In this document: positions 1 to 8,694 of the stretch, piece after piece
How the letters are laid out: every line of letters starts with the position of its first letter
How positions within the stretch are numbered: position 1 is the stretch's first letter
Assembly (NCBI GenBank): GCA_046327915.1
Contig: JAXLXO010000024.1
Coordinates: forward strand, 1 to 64,000
From: VGTK01 sp046327915
Lineage (GTDB): Bacteria; Desulfobacterota; Binatia; UBA12015
DNA length: 64,000 nucleotides
Reading direction: 5' to 3'
Made by a program: the position numbers and the translations under genes
The notes under the pieces: model-generated
What the model saw: the letters and a program-made list of their open reading frames with translations, nothing else
Told to the model about the DNA's origin: nothing
Database searches by the model: none

Positions 1-305
1 AGGTTCCGCACCGGACGGACCGCGGCGTAGAGGTCGAGGGTCTTGCGCAGCTTGACGTTCACCGAGGTGAAGCCGCCGCCGACCGGAGTCGTGCACGGAC
101 CCTTGAGCGCCACGCCGTGCGTGCGGATCGCGTCGACGGTGTCGTCGGGCAGGACGTCCTTGCCGTCCTCGATCGCGGCGAGGCCGGCCTTGCGCTCGAT
201 CCAGCTGATCGGCGCCTTCGCGGCGGTGAGAATCTCCTCGACGGCGGCGGCGACTTCCGGGCCGATGCCGTCGCCGGGAATGATGACGACCTCGTGATGG
301 CTCAT
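1..305 (-). CDS. NAD-dependent isocitrate dehydrogenase, N-terminal part (gene runs off the left edge)
   Basis: Reading the minus strand from the ATG at 305 gives about 101 residues that begin MSHHEVVIIPGDGIGPEV, the conserved N-terminal signature of the isocitrate/isopropylmalate dehydrogenase family. Further on, LKGPCTTPVGGGFTSVNV followed by LRK and DLYAAVRPVRN is the substrate-binding stretch typical of the NAD-type, IDH3-like isocitrate dehydrogenases rather than of LeuB. The enzyme would oxidatively decarboxylate isocitrate to 2-oxoglutarate in the TCA cycle. The rest of the protein, including the catalytic Tyr and Lys, lies outside the window. Isopropylmalate or homoisocitrate dehydrogenase is the main alternative, less likely because of the SVNVKLRKTLDLY segment. 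Confidence 0.88.
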   Translation of the reverse strand, partial: MSHHEVVIIPGDGIGPEVAAAVEEILTAAKAPISWIERKAGLAAIEDGKDVLPDDTVDAIRTHGVALKGPCTTPVGGGFTSVNVKLRKTLDLYAAVRPVRN

Positions 306-357
306 GGCGCGAGCCTAGCGGACGCGCGGCGCAATCGGGAGCCGCGCGCCGGGGAGG

Positions 358-738
358 TCAGACGCGCGGCGCGCCGGACACGAGCCAGGTCAAGAACATG
401 AGCCCGAACACCAGGTCGCCGATCGCCGACAGCGGGGCCGTGAAGGCGACCGACCCGGCCAGCCAGAAGCCCACCAGGATCGCGACGAACGACAGCTTGC
501 CGCCCGCGCAGACCGCGACGAAGAGCTCGTCGGCGCGTCCGGTCCAGCCCGCGTAGCCGTAGGCGACGCCGAACACGAAGACGAACATCGCGATCGTGAC
601 GAGATACAGCGCGTGCTCGGCCGGCGGGACGCCGACCAGCGCCCGGATCGGGGCCGCCCAGGGCAGGAAGAGGGTGGCGCCGAAGACGTTCATCACCGCC
701 GTCGCGAGAAAGGCGCGACGCAGCCAGGTCGGCAGCAT
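358..738 (-). CDS. small four-helix integral membrane protein, unknown function
   Basis: A 126-residue, very hydrophobic protein with about four predicted membrane helices (roughly residues 8-28, 42-62, 72-95 and 100-120) separated by short polar loops. I recognise no catalytic motif. It lies 52 bases upstream, in gene order, of the isocitrate dehydrogenase gene on the same strand, so the two may be cotranscribed. The C-terminus (VSGAPRV) is short and polar. Codon use is GC-rich at third positions like its neighbours, which supports it being a real gene. It could be a DoxX-like or other small inner-membrane protein, but the sequence alone does not decide this. Confidence 0.7.
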   Translation of the reverse strand: MLPTWLRRAFLATAVMNVFGATLFLPWAAPIRALVGVPPAEHALYLVTIAMFVFVFGVAYGYAGWTGRADELFVAVCAGGKLSFVAILVGFWLAGSVAFTAPLSAIGDLVFGLMFLTWLVSGAPRV

Positions 739-785
739 GCGTCCGTCTATCTCCGAGGGGCCCGCGAGTCCACGCGGCGCCGGCC

Positions 786-814
786 GCGCGTCGCCGCAGC
801 CGGCCGCGACGCGC
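786..814 (-). terminator. GC-rich hairpin directly after the metallophosphoesterase stop
   Basis: A perfect 9-base stem (GCGCGTCGC at 786-794, GCGACGCGC at 806-814) with an 11-base loop abuts the minus-strand stop codon at 815-817. There is no T-run, as with most hairpins in this window. It would end the transcript of the metallophosphoesterase gene. Confidence 0.5.
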
Positions 815-1576
815 TCAGCCGACCTCGACCACGAGCCGTGGGTCGAACCGGTCGTTCTCGATCGCGCCGTGGCACGTGTGGCCGCGCGGATTGCAGAGCA
901 CCCGCGTGCCGTGCACCGCGTAGTCGAAGCCGTCGTGCGCGTGGCCGTGAATCCACAGCGCGACCCTGCGCCCGTCGAGCAGGTGCTCCGCGTTCGACAC
1001 GAACGACGGATTGACGATCGACTCCGCGAAGCGCGGGTGGACGCTGCGCGGCGACGGCGCGTGATGCGAGACGACGACGGTCGGACCGTCGTGCGGCTCC
1101 GCGAGCCGATCCTCGAGCCAGCGCGCGTTGTCCGCGAACAGCGCGGCCGCCGCGTACGGCGTGAACGGCGTGCCCTCGTCGTCGAGGCGGATCGCGCGGT
1201 AGTCGCGGATCAGGCGCTGCGCCTCGGCGATCGCGAGCGCGCGCGCCTCGGCGTCGCCGTAGAGGCGGTAGTCGGTCCACAGCGTCGTGCCGAGGAAGCG
1301 CACGCCCCCGAGCACCAGCGCGTCGTTCGCCAGCACGTGCACCGACGTTCCCTCGGCGAGCTCGCGCAGGCGCCGCACCGCGCCCGGGATCGAGTGCGCG
1401 TGATACTCGTGGTTGCCGGGGATCAGCACCACCGGCCGCTCGAACGCGCGCGCCCACGCGATCGCCTCGTCGGGCGTGCCGAGATCGCCTGCGATCACGG
1501 TCACGTCGGCGTCGATGGTCGGAGCTTCGATCGGACGGATCGCGAGGTGGAGGTCGGACAGGACGTGCAGCTTCAT
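815..1576 (-). CDS. metallophosphoesterase (calcineurin-like phosphohydrolase)
   Basis: The 253-residue protein starts MKLHVLSDLHLAIRP, the first metal-binding block (DxH). The following blocks are seen in order: VIAGDLGTPDEA (GD), IPGNHEYH (GNHE), VVVSHHAPSP (H) and WIHGHAHDGFDY (GHxH). All five calcineurin-like motifs are therefore present and the enzyme should be an active binuclear-metal phosphodiesterase or phosphatase in the cytoplasm. The substrate is unknown. The open frame extends 37 codons further upstream, but that part is Arg/Pro-rich and does not resemble the family, so I chose the ATG at 1576. It is transcribed toward the small membrane protein and is divergent from the glycoside hydrolase gene. 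Confidence 0.9.
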   Translation of the reverse strand: MKLHVLSDLHLAIRPIEAPTIDADVTVIAGDLGTPDEAIAWARAFERPVVLIPGNHEYHAHSIPGAVRRLRELAEGTSVHVLANDALVLGGVRFLGTTLWTDYRLYGDAEARALAIAEAQRLIRDYRAIRLDDEGTPFTPYAAAALFADNARWLEDRLAEPHDGPTVVVSHHAPSPRSVHPRFAESIVNPSFVSNAEHLLDGRRVALWIHGHAHDGFDYAVHGTRVLCNPRGHTCHGAIENDRFDPRLVVEVG

Positions 1577-1779
1577 GGCTCGTGGTGGCGGAAGCGGGCG
1601 GAAGGCACGGTCGCGTGCGCGTCGCCGCGGCGGGGCGTCCGCTGGAGTCTCGCGAATAGCAGCCCGCGCGCGGCGCGGGCAATGCACGATCTGCGACGCA
1701 TCGGCGCTCGCGATGGCACCTGCGCCGGCGTGGCCATGGGCGGACGCGCGATTTCTCCTGCTTCCCCGGAATCCCGTCG

Positions 1780-3711
1780 ATGGCGTACACGAGTCCGATG
1801 CGCTTCACCCCCACTGGTCTTCTCCGCACCCTGCGCGCGCTGCCGATCGCCCTTCTGGTGGCGATCGTTCCGACCGTCGTCCGGGCGGCGGCCCCGGGCT
1901 TCGACGACTTCGGCGGCTGGCTCGGCGTCCAGACCACCGCCACCGGGCGCTTCCGCACCGAGCAGATCGACGGCGTGTGGTGGCTGGTGACCCCCGACGG
2001 CCACGGATTCTTCTCGTCGGGTATCGTCGGCGTGCGCGTCCTCGGCGACTACGAGCCGTCGACGGGAACCGCGCCGTACCAGGACAACGCGCTCGCCCGC
2101 TACGGCAGCGAGGCGGCGTGGGCCGACGTCGCGCTCACGCGCCTCGCCGACATGAACGTCAATACCATCGGCGCGTGGAGCCGGTACGACCTCTTCGTCG
2201 CGCAGATGCCGTACACGCCGATCCTCGGCTTCGCGCAGCACGCGCCGTCGGTGCCCGGCGTCCCGGCCGGCATCACCGGCCAGCTCGTGCGCGACTACTT
2301 CGATCCCGCGTTCACGAGCGGAGCCGTTCTCGAGGCGCAGAACGCGGCGTCGTGCGCCGCGGACCCGTGGTGCATCGGCGTGTTCAGCGACAACGAGCTC
2401 GGCTGGGGGCCCGGTGTCGTGCTCAGCCAGCCGATCTTCGACGCCTACTTCCGGCTGCCCCCGGGGGCGCCCGGCAAGCTCGCACTGAAGGCGTGGCTCG
2501 AGCAGCGCTACGCCGGCGACGTCGCGGCGTTCGACGCCGACTGGGGACTGTCGCTCGCGAGCTTCGCCGACGTGCAGGCGATGACGAGCCTCGGTGCGAA
2601 CCCGGGCACCGACGGCCTCGTCCGCCAGTCGGTGCGGCGCGCGTTCGGCGGCGCCGTCGCGGGGCAGTACTTCCGCGTCGTGCACGATGCGCTGCGCGCG
2701 ATCGATCCCGCGATGCTGATCCTCGGCGCGCGCTTCCTGTCCTACAGCACGCCGCCCGAGGTCGCGGCCGCGGCCGGTCCGTGGGTCGACGTGCTGAGCA
2801 CGAACTACTACGAGTTCGGCCCGAGCTGGTTCACGCTGGCGCAGTCGATCGGCGCGACCGCCGGCTACGTCCCGGCCGCGCGCATGTTCGACGACGTCGA
2901 CACGTTCTACGCGCTCAGCGGAAAGCCGATCCTGATCAGCGAGTACGGCTACCGCTCCGCGGAGTCCGAGCTGCCGAACAGCTTCCCGCCGTTCTACCCG
3001 ACGCTCGCCACGCAGGCCGAGCGCGCCGACGCGTTCGGACGCTACCTGCGCCGTGCGCTGCAGCGTCCGTTCGTCGTGGGGACGCACTGGTTCAAGCACG
3101 CCGACCAGCCGATCACCGGACGCAACGACGGCGAGGACAACAACTGGGGCATCGTCGATCTGCACGACGATCCGTACGTGACGCTCGGTGACCGCATGCG
3201 TCTCGTGAACGGCGAGGCGTCGTCGCGGCGCGTGCTGGTGCCCGGAGGCACCGACGCGCGCGACGAGTGCCTCGTCGAGTGGAGCGCGACCGCGCCCTCG
3301 ACTCTCCGCATCCGGGCGTCCGTCACGCTGCCGACCGGCAAGATCGTGTGCGCCGACGGCGATCCGACGTGCGACCTCGACGCGGTCGCCGGACGCTGCA
3401 CGTTCGAGATCGCACCGTGCGCCCCGACCGCCGACGCGCGCCTGCCGCTCTGCACGCCGGCGCCGCTCGATACGGTGCAGCTCGTGCAGCCCAACGCCGT
3501 GCGCGAGCCCGACGTGGCGCCCGCGCTCGCGGCGAGCCTCGCGTCGCTTGCGGCGCCCGGTACGGCTGCGGGCAGCTGCGGGCACGCGGTGCAGATCACG
3601 GTCGAGCTCGGCGGGCGAGCGCGTGCCTCGAAGACGGTCGCGGCGCGGGCGTCGGCGGGCAAGCGCCGCGACGCCGACCGCCTGCAGCTCGTCTGCGAGC
3701 GCGCGAGCTGA
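1780..3711 (+). CDS. secreted GH50/agarase-like glycoside hydrolase with an added C-terminal domain
   Basis: A 643-residue exported enzyme of glycoside hydrolase clan A. Residues about 1-36 form a signal peptide. The motif WLVTPDGHGFFSSGI (about 68-82) and GVFSDNELGWG (acid/base candidate Glu206) are characteristic of beta-agarase and related GH50-like barrels. PILISEYGYRS carries the likely nucleophile Glu388. After about residue 490 the barrel is followed by a roughly 140-residue domain with four closely spaced Cys (CADGDPTC, GRCTFEIAPC), which is not part of GH50. It should act outside the cytoplasm on a polysaccharide; the substrate cannot be read from sequence. The ATG at 1798 is an equally possible start and would shorten the signal peptide by six residues; neither has a clear Shine-Dalgarno site. 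Confidence 0.75.
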   Translation: MAYTSPMRFTPTGLLRTLRALPIALLVAIVPTVVRAAAPGFDDFGGWLGVQTTATGRFRTEQIDGVWWLVTPDGHGFFSSGIVGVRVLGDYEPSTGTAPYQDNALARYGSEAAWADVALTRLADMNVNTIGAWSRYDLFVAQMPYTPILGFAQHAPSVPGVPAGITGQLVRDYFDPAFTSGAVLEAQNAASCAADPWCIGVFSDNELGWGPGVVLSQPIFDAYFRLPPGAPGKLALKAWLEQRYAGDVAAFDADWGLSLASFADVQAMTSLGANPGTDGLVRQSVRRAFGGAVAGQYFRVVHDALRAIDPAMLILGARFLSYSTPPEVAAAAGPWVDVLSTNYYEFGPSWFTLAQSIGATAGYVPAARMFDDVDTFYALSGKPILISEYGYRSAESELPNSFPPFYPTLATQAERADAFGRYLRRALQRPFVVGTHWFKHADQPITGRNDGEDNNWGIVDLHDDPYVTLGDRMRLVNGEASSRRVLVPGGTDARDECLVEWSATAPSTLRIRASVTLPTGKIVCADGDPTCDLDAVAGRCTFEIAPCAPTADARLPLCTPAPLDTVQLVQPNAVREPDVAPALAASLASLAAPGTAAGSCGHAVQITVELGGRARASKTVAARASAGKRRDADRLQLVCERAS

Positions 3712-3784
3712 TCGCCGCCGGTTCTTGACGCGACCGTCGTCTCCGTCACAGGCTCGAACGGTGAGCACGCGCCGCGACGAGGGG

Positions 3785-6355
3785 ATGGTGCGCGTCCGCG
3801 GCGCGCGCGAGCACAACCTGAAGAACGTGTCGGTCGCGATGCCGCGCGACGCGCTGGTCGTGTTCACGGGCGTATCGGGCTCGGGCAAGTCGTCGCTCGC
3901 CTTCGGAACGCTCTACGCGGAGGCGCAGCGGCGCTACCTCGAGTCGGTGGCGCCGTACGCGCGGCGCCTGTTCCACCAGATCGGCGCGCCCGACGTGGAC
4001 GAGATCGAGGGCCTGCCGCCCGCGGTCGCGCTGCAGCAGCAGCGCGGCGCGCCGACGACGCGCTCGTCCGTCGGCAGCGTGACGACGCTGTCGAACCTGG
4101 TCCGCATGCTGTACTCGCGCGCGGGCACGTACCCGCGGCGTCAGGAGCGTCTCGAGGCGGAGGCGTTCTCGCCGAACACGCCGGCGGGCGCGTGTCCGCG
4201 CTGCCACGGGCTCGGACGCGTCTTCGACGTCACCGAGCAGTCGATGGTGCCCGATCCGTCGCTGTCGATCCGCGAGCGCGCGGTCGCCGCGTGGCCGCCG
4301 GCGTGGCACGGCGGCAACCTGCGCGACATGCTCATCTCGCTGGGCCACGACGTGGACCGTCCGTGGCGCGAGCTGCCGAAGAAGACGCGCGACTGGATCC
4401 TGTTCACGGACGAGCAACCGGTGGTTCCGGTCTACGACGCGTGGGACGCGGCCGACGCCGCGAAGGCCCGCAGGCGCCGCGAGGAGCCGCTCTATCGCGG
4501 CAACTTCTCGAGCGCGCGGCGCTACGTGCTCACGACGTTCGCGACCACGGAGAACGCCGCGATCAAGAAGCGCGTCGCGCGCTGCATGGTCAACGACGCG
4601 TGCCCCGAGTGCGGCGGCAAGCGTCTCAAGCGCGGTGCGCTGTCGGTGACGTTCGAGGGGCTCGACATCGCCGAGCTGTCGCATCTGCCGCTGCGCCGGC
4701 TCGCGGAGCTGCTCGCGCCCTACGCGCGCGGCGACGCTCCGTCCCTGGCACGCGTGTCCGCGGCGCACCCGGAGCAGGCGATCGTCGCGCGGCGCATCGC
4801 CGAGGATCTCTGCACGCGCCTCGACGTGCTGCTCGATCTCGGCCTCGGATACCTCGCGATGGAGCGCACGACGCCGACGCTCTCGCCCGGCGAGCTGCAG
4901 CGGCTGCGCCTCGCGACGCAGATCCGCTCGAACCTCTTCGGCGTGGTCTACGTACTCGACGAGCCGTCGGCCGGGCTGCATCCGGTCGACACCGAGGCGC
5001 TGCTGCGCGCGCTCGACCGCCTCCGCGACGCCGGCAACTCGCTGTTCGTCATCGAGCACGAGTTCGACGTCGTGCGGCATGCGGACTGGGTCGTGGACGT
5101 CGGTCCGGGCGCGGGCCACGCGGGCGGCGAGATCCTCTACAGCGGCCCGCTCGCGGGGCTCGCGAAGGTTGCCACGTCGGAGACGGCGCGGCATCTGCTG
5201 CGCGGCGAGGGCGGGCGCGGCAGCAGCCGCGCTCGGGCCGCGTCGCGGACGCCGCGCCAGCCGCGCGCGTGGCTCTGCTTGACGGACGTCGAGCGCAACA
5301 ACCTGCGCGGCGTCGAGGTCGCGCTGCCGCTCGGCGTCCTGTGCGCGGTCACCGGCGTCTCGGGATCGGGCAAGTCGAGCCTCGTCAGCCAGGCGCTGGT
5401 CGATCTGGTGTCGGCGGCGCTCGGTCACACGCCCGCTGCCGACGCGGGCGATGCCGACGACGCCGCGGAGAGCGCGCTCGAGCGCGCGCCGGAGACGCCG
5501 AGCCGTGGCCGGATCGTGAGCGGCGCCGAGCACGTCAAGCGCCTCGTGCGCGTGGACCAGAAGCCGATCGGACGCACGCCGCGCTCGAACCTCGCCACCT
5601 ACACCGGGCTCTTCGACCACGTGCGCAAGGCGTTCGCCGCGACGCCGGCCGCGCGCGCGCGCCGCTACGACGCGTCGCGCTTCTCGTTCAACCTGCCGAA
5701 GGGTCGCTGCGCGACGTGCGCCGGCGAGGGCTCGGTGATGGTCGAGCTGCTGTTTCTCCCCAGCGTGTACGCGCCGTGCCCCGCGTGCCACGGCGCGCGC
5801 TACGACGCGAAGACGCTCGAGGTGAAGCTGCGCGGACGCTCGATCGCCGACGTGCTCGGCATGACGGTGGACGCCGCGTGGGAGTTCTTCGCCGACGCGC
5901 CGAGCGTGCGTCGTGCGCTCGACGTCCTCCGTCAGGTCGGCCTCGGCTACCTGCGCCTCGGCCAGCCCGCGACCGAGCTGTCCGGCGGCGAGGCGCAGCG
6001 CATCAAGCTCGCCACCGAGCTGCAGCGCGCGCAGCGCGACGGGACGATCTACGTGCTCGACGAGCCCACCACCGGACTGCACCCGAGCGACGTCGAGCGG
6101 CTGCTCGGCCAGCTCGAGGCGCTGGTCGACGGCGGCTCGTCGGTGATCGTCGCGGAGCACGACATGGCGCTCGTCGCGCGCTGCGACTGGGTGATCGACG
6201 TCGGTCCGGGCGCGGGCGACGAGGGCGGGCGGATCGTCGCGAGCGGGCCGCCCGCCGATGTCGCGCGGGCCGGCGTCGGGGCGACCGCACCGTGGCTGGC
6301 GCGCGTGCCTATCGCCGGCGGCCGGCAAAGCAAAGAATCGCGCGAATCCGGTTGA
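3785..6355 (+). CDS. UvrA-like ABC ATPase lacking the UvrB-binding domain (UvrA2 type)
   Basis: An 856-residue tandem ATPase of the UvrA family. The first Walker A is GVSGSGKSSLAFG and the second is GVSGSGKSSLVS. The signature/Walker B pairs are LSPGELQRLRLA with VLDEPSAGLHP, and LSGGEAQRIKLA with VLDEPTTGLHP. Zinc-ligand pairs CPRC/CPEC and CATC/CPAC are present. Normal UvrA is about 940 residues; here the segment between the first Q-loop region and the CPRC pair is very short, so the UvrB-binding domain appears to be missing, as in UvrA2 paralogues linked to resistance against DNA-binding drugs. No uvrB or uvrC is nearby. A GTG at 3761 is an alternative start eight codons upstream. It probably recognises DNA lesions or DNA-bound compounds; excision-repair function is unproven. 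Confidence 0.85.
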   Translation: MVRVRGAREHNLKNVSVAMPRDALVVFTGVSGSGKSSLAFGTLYAEAQRRYLESVAPYARRLFHQIGAPDVDEIEGLPPAVALQQQRGAPTTRSSVGSVTTLSNLVRMLYSRAGTYPRRQERLEAEAFSPNTPAGACPRCHGLGRVFDVTEQSMVPDPSLSIRERAVAAWPPAWHGGNLRDMLISLGHDVDRPWRELPKKTRDWILFTDEQPVVPVYDAWDAADAAKARRRREEPLYRGNFSSARRYVLTTFATTENAAIKKRVARCMVNDACPECGGKRLKRGALSVTFEGLDIAELSHLPLRRLAELLAPYARGDAPSLARVSAAHPEQAIVARRIAEDLCTRLDVLLDLGLGYLAMERTTPTLSPGELQRLRLATQIRSNLFGVVYVLDEPSAGLHPVDTEALLRALDRLRDAGNSLFVIEHEFDVVRHADWVVDVGPGAGHAGGEILYSGPLAGLAKVATSETARHLLRGEGGRGSSRARAASRTPRQPRAWLCLTDVERNNLRGVEVALPLGVLCAVTGVSGSGKSSLVSQALVDLVSAALGHTPAADAGDADDAAESALERAPETPSRGRIVSGAEHVKRLVRVDQKPIGRTPRSNLATYTGLFDHVRKAFAATPAARARRYDASRFSFNLPKGRCATCAGEGSVMVELLFLPSVYAPCPACHGARYDAKTLEVKLRGRSIADVLGMTVDAAWEFFADAPSVRRALDVLRQVGLGYLRLGQPATELSGGEAQRIKLATELQRAQRDGTIYVLDEPTTGLHPSDVERLLGQLEALVDGGSSVIVAEHDMALVARCDWVIDVGPGAGDEGGRIVASGPPADVARAGVGATAPWLARVPIAGGRQSKESRESG

Positions 6356-6411
6356 CCGCGCCCGGGGGCCGGGCGTAGAGCCGGGCAAGGGCGGCAACAG
6401 GAGGAATCCCC

Positions 6412-7632
6412 ATGACCCGACGCGTTCTCGCGTCCTTCGCGGCGGTGCTCGTCGTCACGCTCGCCGCGCCTGCGGCGCGGGCCGCCGACTACGTGGTGAG
6501 CGGGACGCAGCTGACGCTCCGCGCCGGTCCCGGTGGTGCGCTGTCGTTGCTGCTGCGGGATCTCCCGGTTCCGCTCCCGGCCCCGGGCAGCCCGGACGAC
6601 CCGTCGGCGGCCGGCCTCGTCGTGACGCTGTTCGGACGGACGTCACGCTCGCAGGCGTCGCTGGTCGCGCCGCCCGGCGCCAAGTGGCGCGTGCGCACGG
6701 CTCCGCGAGTCGCCTACGGATACGCGGATCCATCGGTCGCGCCAGGCAGCCCGCTGATCTCGCGCGCATCGCTGCGGCAGGGTGCGGGAGCGAGCGTGCG
6801 TGCGAAGTCGGCCGGTCTCGCCCTGTCGGCCCCGGAAGGCTCCATCGCCGTGCGAGTCCAGATGGGCACGCTGCGCTTCTGCGCGGTGTTCGATCCTCCG
6901 TCCGTCCGGCGCGACTCGGGTGGCCGATTCATCGCCCGCCGCGCCGACGTCGACGGAAGCCTCACGAGCTGTGACGACGACGCGCTGCTCGCGGCGACCT
7001 GCGAGGACGGCACCGCCGCGTGCGGCGGCAGCTGTCCCGGGGATTCCGTCTGTGCCGGCGCTCCGGGCCTCGGCTGCACCTGTGTGTCGCCACACCAGCC
7101 CTGCGGCGACACACAGCCCGCCTGCAACGGCGAGTGCCCGGCGGGTGAGGAGTGCGCGAACACCGGCGGCACGCCCTACCCGGGCTGCGGCTGCCTGCCG
7201 GTCGGCAGCACGCCCTGCGGCGGCGTGTACCCGAGCTGCGGCGACGGCGACTGCCCGGCGGGTACGACCTGCCTCATGGACACCTTCACCTGCTGTGGCG
7301 GCACCCAGATCTCGAACTGTGCGTGCTTGACGGGCCCGCCGCCGCCGCCGTGCGGCGGAACGTGCCCGGACGGCTGGACCTGCGTCGGCCCCGCGCCCGG
7401 CATTCCGGAGTTCTGCCTGCCGCCGAGCTGCTCGGGCGGCAGCGGTGCGCCGGCCTGCGACGGCACCTGCAGCCAGCCGGGCACGGAGTGTCGCAATGTG
7501 AGCAACCTGTGTCTCTGCTTGACGCCGTGCATCGGCGGTGACCCGTACCCGACGTGCGGCGGCACGTGCGCGGATCCGTCCTGGTCCTGCTCGTCGTCCG
7601 CCGGCAGCTGCACCTGTCTGCCGCCATCCTGA
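6412..7632 (+). CDS. exported Cys-rich repeat protein, unknown function
   Basis: A 406-residue protein with a clear signal peptide (residues 1-24, cleavage near ARA-AD) and a strong Shine-Dalgarno AGGAGG at 6399-6404. Residues 25-195 form a beta-rich module that ends with RFCAVFDPPSV and FIARRADV. Residues 200-406 are about seven irregular repeats of 25-30 residues with the pattern C-P-x-C-x-G-x-C-P-x-G-x-x-C ending in C-x-C, giving more than 40 Cys. The spacing resembles granulin or EGF-like disulfide repeats but matches neither exactly. It should be an extracytoplasmic, disulfide-stabilised surface or secreted protein. I recall similar two-part architectures in proteins from uncultured deltaproteobacterial genomes, without known function. 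Confidence 0.8.
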   Translation: MTRRVLASFAAVLVVTLAAPAARAADYVVSGTQLTLRAGPGGALSLLLRDLPVPLPAPGSPDDPSAAGLVVTLFGRTSRSQASLVAPPGAKWRVRTAPRVAYGYADPSVAPGSPLISRASLRQGAGASVRAKSAGLALSAPEGSIAVRVQMGTLRFCAVFDPPSVRRDSGGRFIARRADVDGSLTSCDDDALLAATCEDGTAACGGSCPGDSVCAGAPGLGCTCVSPHQPCGDTQPACNGECPAGEECANTGGTPYPGCGCLPVGSTPCGGVYPSCGDGDCPAGTTCLMDTFTCCGGTQISNCACLTGPPPPPCGGTCPDGWTCVGPAPGIPEFCLPPSCSGGSGAPACDGTCSQPGTECRNVSNLCLCLTPCIGGDPYPTCGGTCADPSWSCSSSAGSCTCLPPS

Positions 7633-7646
7633 GAACCACTCGAACC

Positions 7647-7684
7647 CACGGGGAGGGTAGGCCCGGTGGCCGCCCCTCCCCGTG
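7647..7684 (+). terminator. hairpin terminator after the Cys-rich protein gene
   Basis: A perfect 11-base stem, CACGGGGAGGG at 7647-7657 and CCCTCCCCGTG at 7674-7684, with a 16-base loop, starts 15 bases after the stop codon of the upstream gene. There is no T-run. It separates the Cys-rich gene from the PagL-like gene. Confidence 0.6.
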
Positions 7685-7791
7685 CGCACGACGGGCCGCG
7701 AGCGGGCCGCTTGTCGCGCGGCGCCGCACGCGGTAGGCCCACGTCGCCGTCGCGGTGCACCGCGCAGCGCGACGCGGGGAGGAGTCGTCGC

Positions 7792-8439
7792 ATGCGGAGG
7801 GGGAGCCGGGCACACGGGGGACTGCGGGTCCTGCTGATCGCAGGGATGTTCTTGACGCTCGCGCCGCAGTCGCGCGCGTTGGCCGAGGATGCGCCGTCCG
7901 CGGCGACCACGCGCGGACCGAACGAGTTCGGCGCCTGGGGCGGCGGCTCGGTCGCGTCCACGACCATGATCGGCAAGTGGACCGACTTCGGCTACGGCCA
8001 GGCGGCGTTCCGCTACGCACGCACGCTGTGGTCGAACGACGACTTCGCGATCGACTGGACGGTGGACGCGATCCCGCTTGCGCTGCTGTCGCTGTATCGG
8101 GGCGGCTCGCCGGGCAACGAGAGCGGCCCGAAGGACGTCGTCTACGGCGCGGGCATCGCGCCGATCGGGTTGCGCTTCGACTACGACGGCTTCGGATGGT
8201 GGCGTCCGTACTTCGCGACCAACGTCGGCTTCGTGATGTTCGAGGAGCGCGTGCCGTCGACCGGGACGAAGTTCAACTACACCTGGGACTTCGGCGTCGG
8301 TGCGCAGTTCTTCGTCTTCGACCGGCAGGCGCTGACGCTGGGCTACGACTGGAAGCACATCTCGAACGCCTACAGCGGACGGACCAACCCCGGCTTCGAC
8401 GCGAACATGCTCTACATCGGCTGGTCCTTCTTCCGCTGA
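7792..8439 (+). CDS. PagL-like outer-membrane lipid A deacylase / acyloxyacyl hydrolase
   Basis: The 215-residue protein has a signal peptide (about residues 1-32, ending QSRALAED) followed by alternating aromatic and polar residues typical of an 8-stranded beta-barrel, finishing with a C-terminal Phe-Phe-Arg strand. The motif GYDWKHISNAYSG contains the His and Ser of the PagL catalytic site. The third acidic residue, Glu in PagL, may be replaced by the Asp in NPGFDANM. It would remove the 3-O acyl chain from lipid A in the outer membrane, or act on a related lipid. The ATG at 7792 is preceded by GGGGAGGA at 7776-7783, which decides this start over a longer upstream frame. Confidence 0.75.
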   Translation: MRRGSRAHGGLRVLLIAGMFLTLAPQSRALAEDAPSAATTRGPNEFGAWGGGSVASTTMIGKWTDFGYGQAAFRYARTLWSNDDFAIDWTVDAIPLALLSLYRGGSPGNESGPKDVVYGAGIAPIGLRFDYDGFGWWRPYFATNVGFVMFEERVPSTGTKFNYTWDFGVGAQFFVFDRQALTLGYDWKHISNAYSGRTNPGFDANMLYIGWSFFR

Positions 8440-8520
8440 TCGCATCAAGCATCGCCGCGGCCGGCGTGCCGCGCATCGCGCACGGAACTCTCCTGCGCCG
8501 TCGCCAGCGGCTCATTGCGT

Positions 8521-8567
8521 CCGCTTCGGGGAATCGCTGAGACCGTCTCGGTAGCTCCCCGAAGCGG
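8521..8567 (+). terminator. long hairpin after the PagL-like gene
   Basis: A perfect 12-base stem, CCGCTTCGGGGA at 8521-8532 and TCCCCGAAGCGG at 8556-8567, encloses a 23-base loop that itself contains GAGAC-C-GTCTC. It lies 82 bases after the stop codon. It most likely ends transcription, although the nested repeat could also be a protein-binding site. Confidence 0.5.
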
Positions 8568-8694
8568 GAGGGAAGTCGATTGTCCGGCAATCCGCACGCG
8601 GGTAGCCGTTGACGTGTTCCGGGGATTCCTGCCGCCTCGCAGCTCCGCTTCCTCCCCCACGGACGTCTCCCAGAACTCCGAAGGAGGGTCACTC

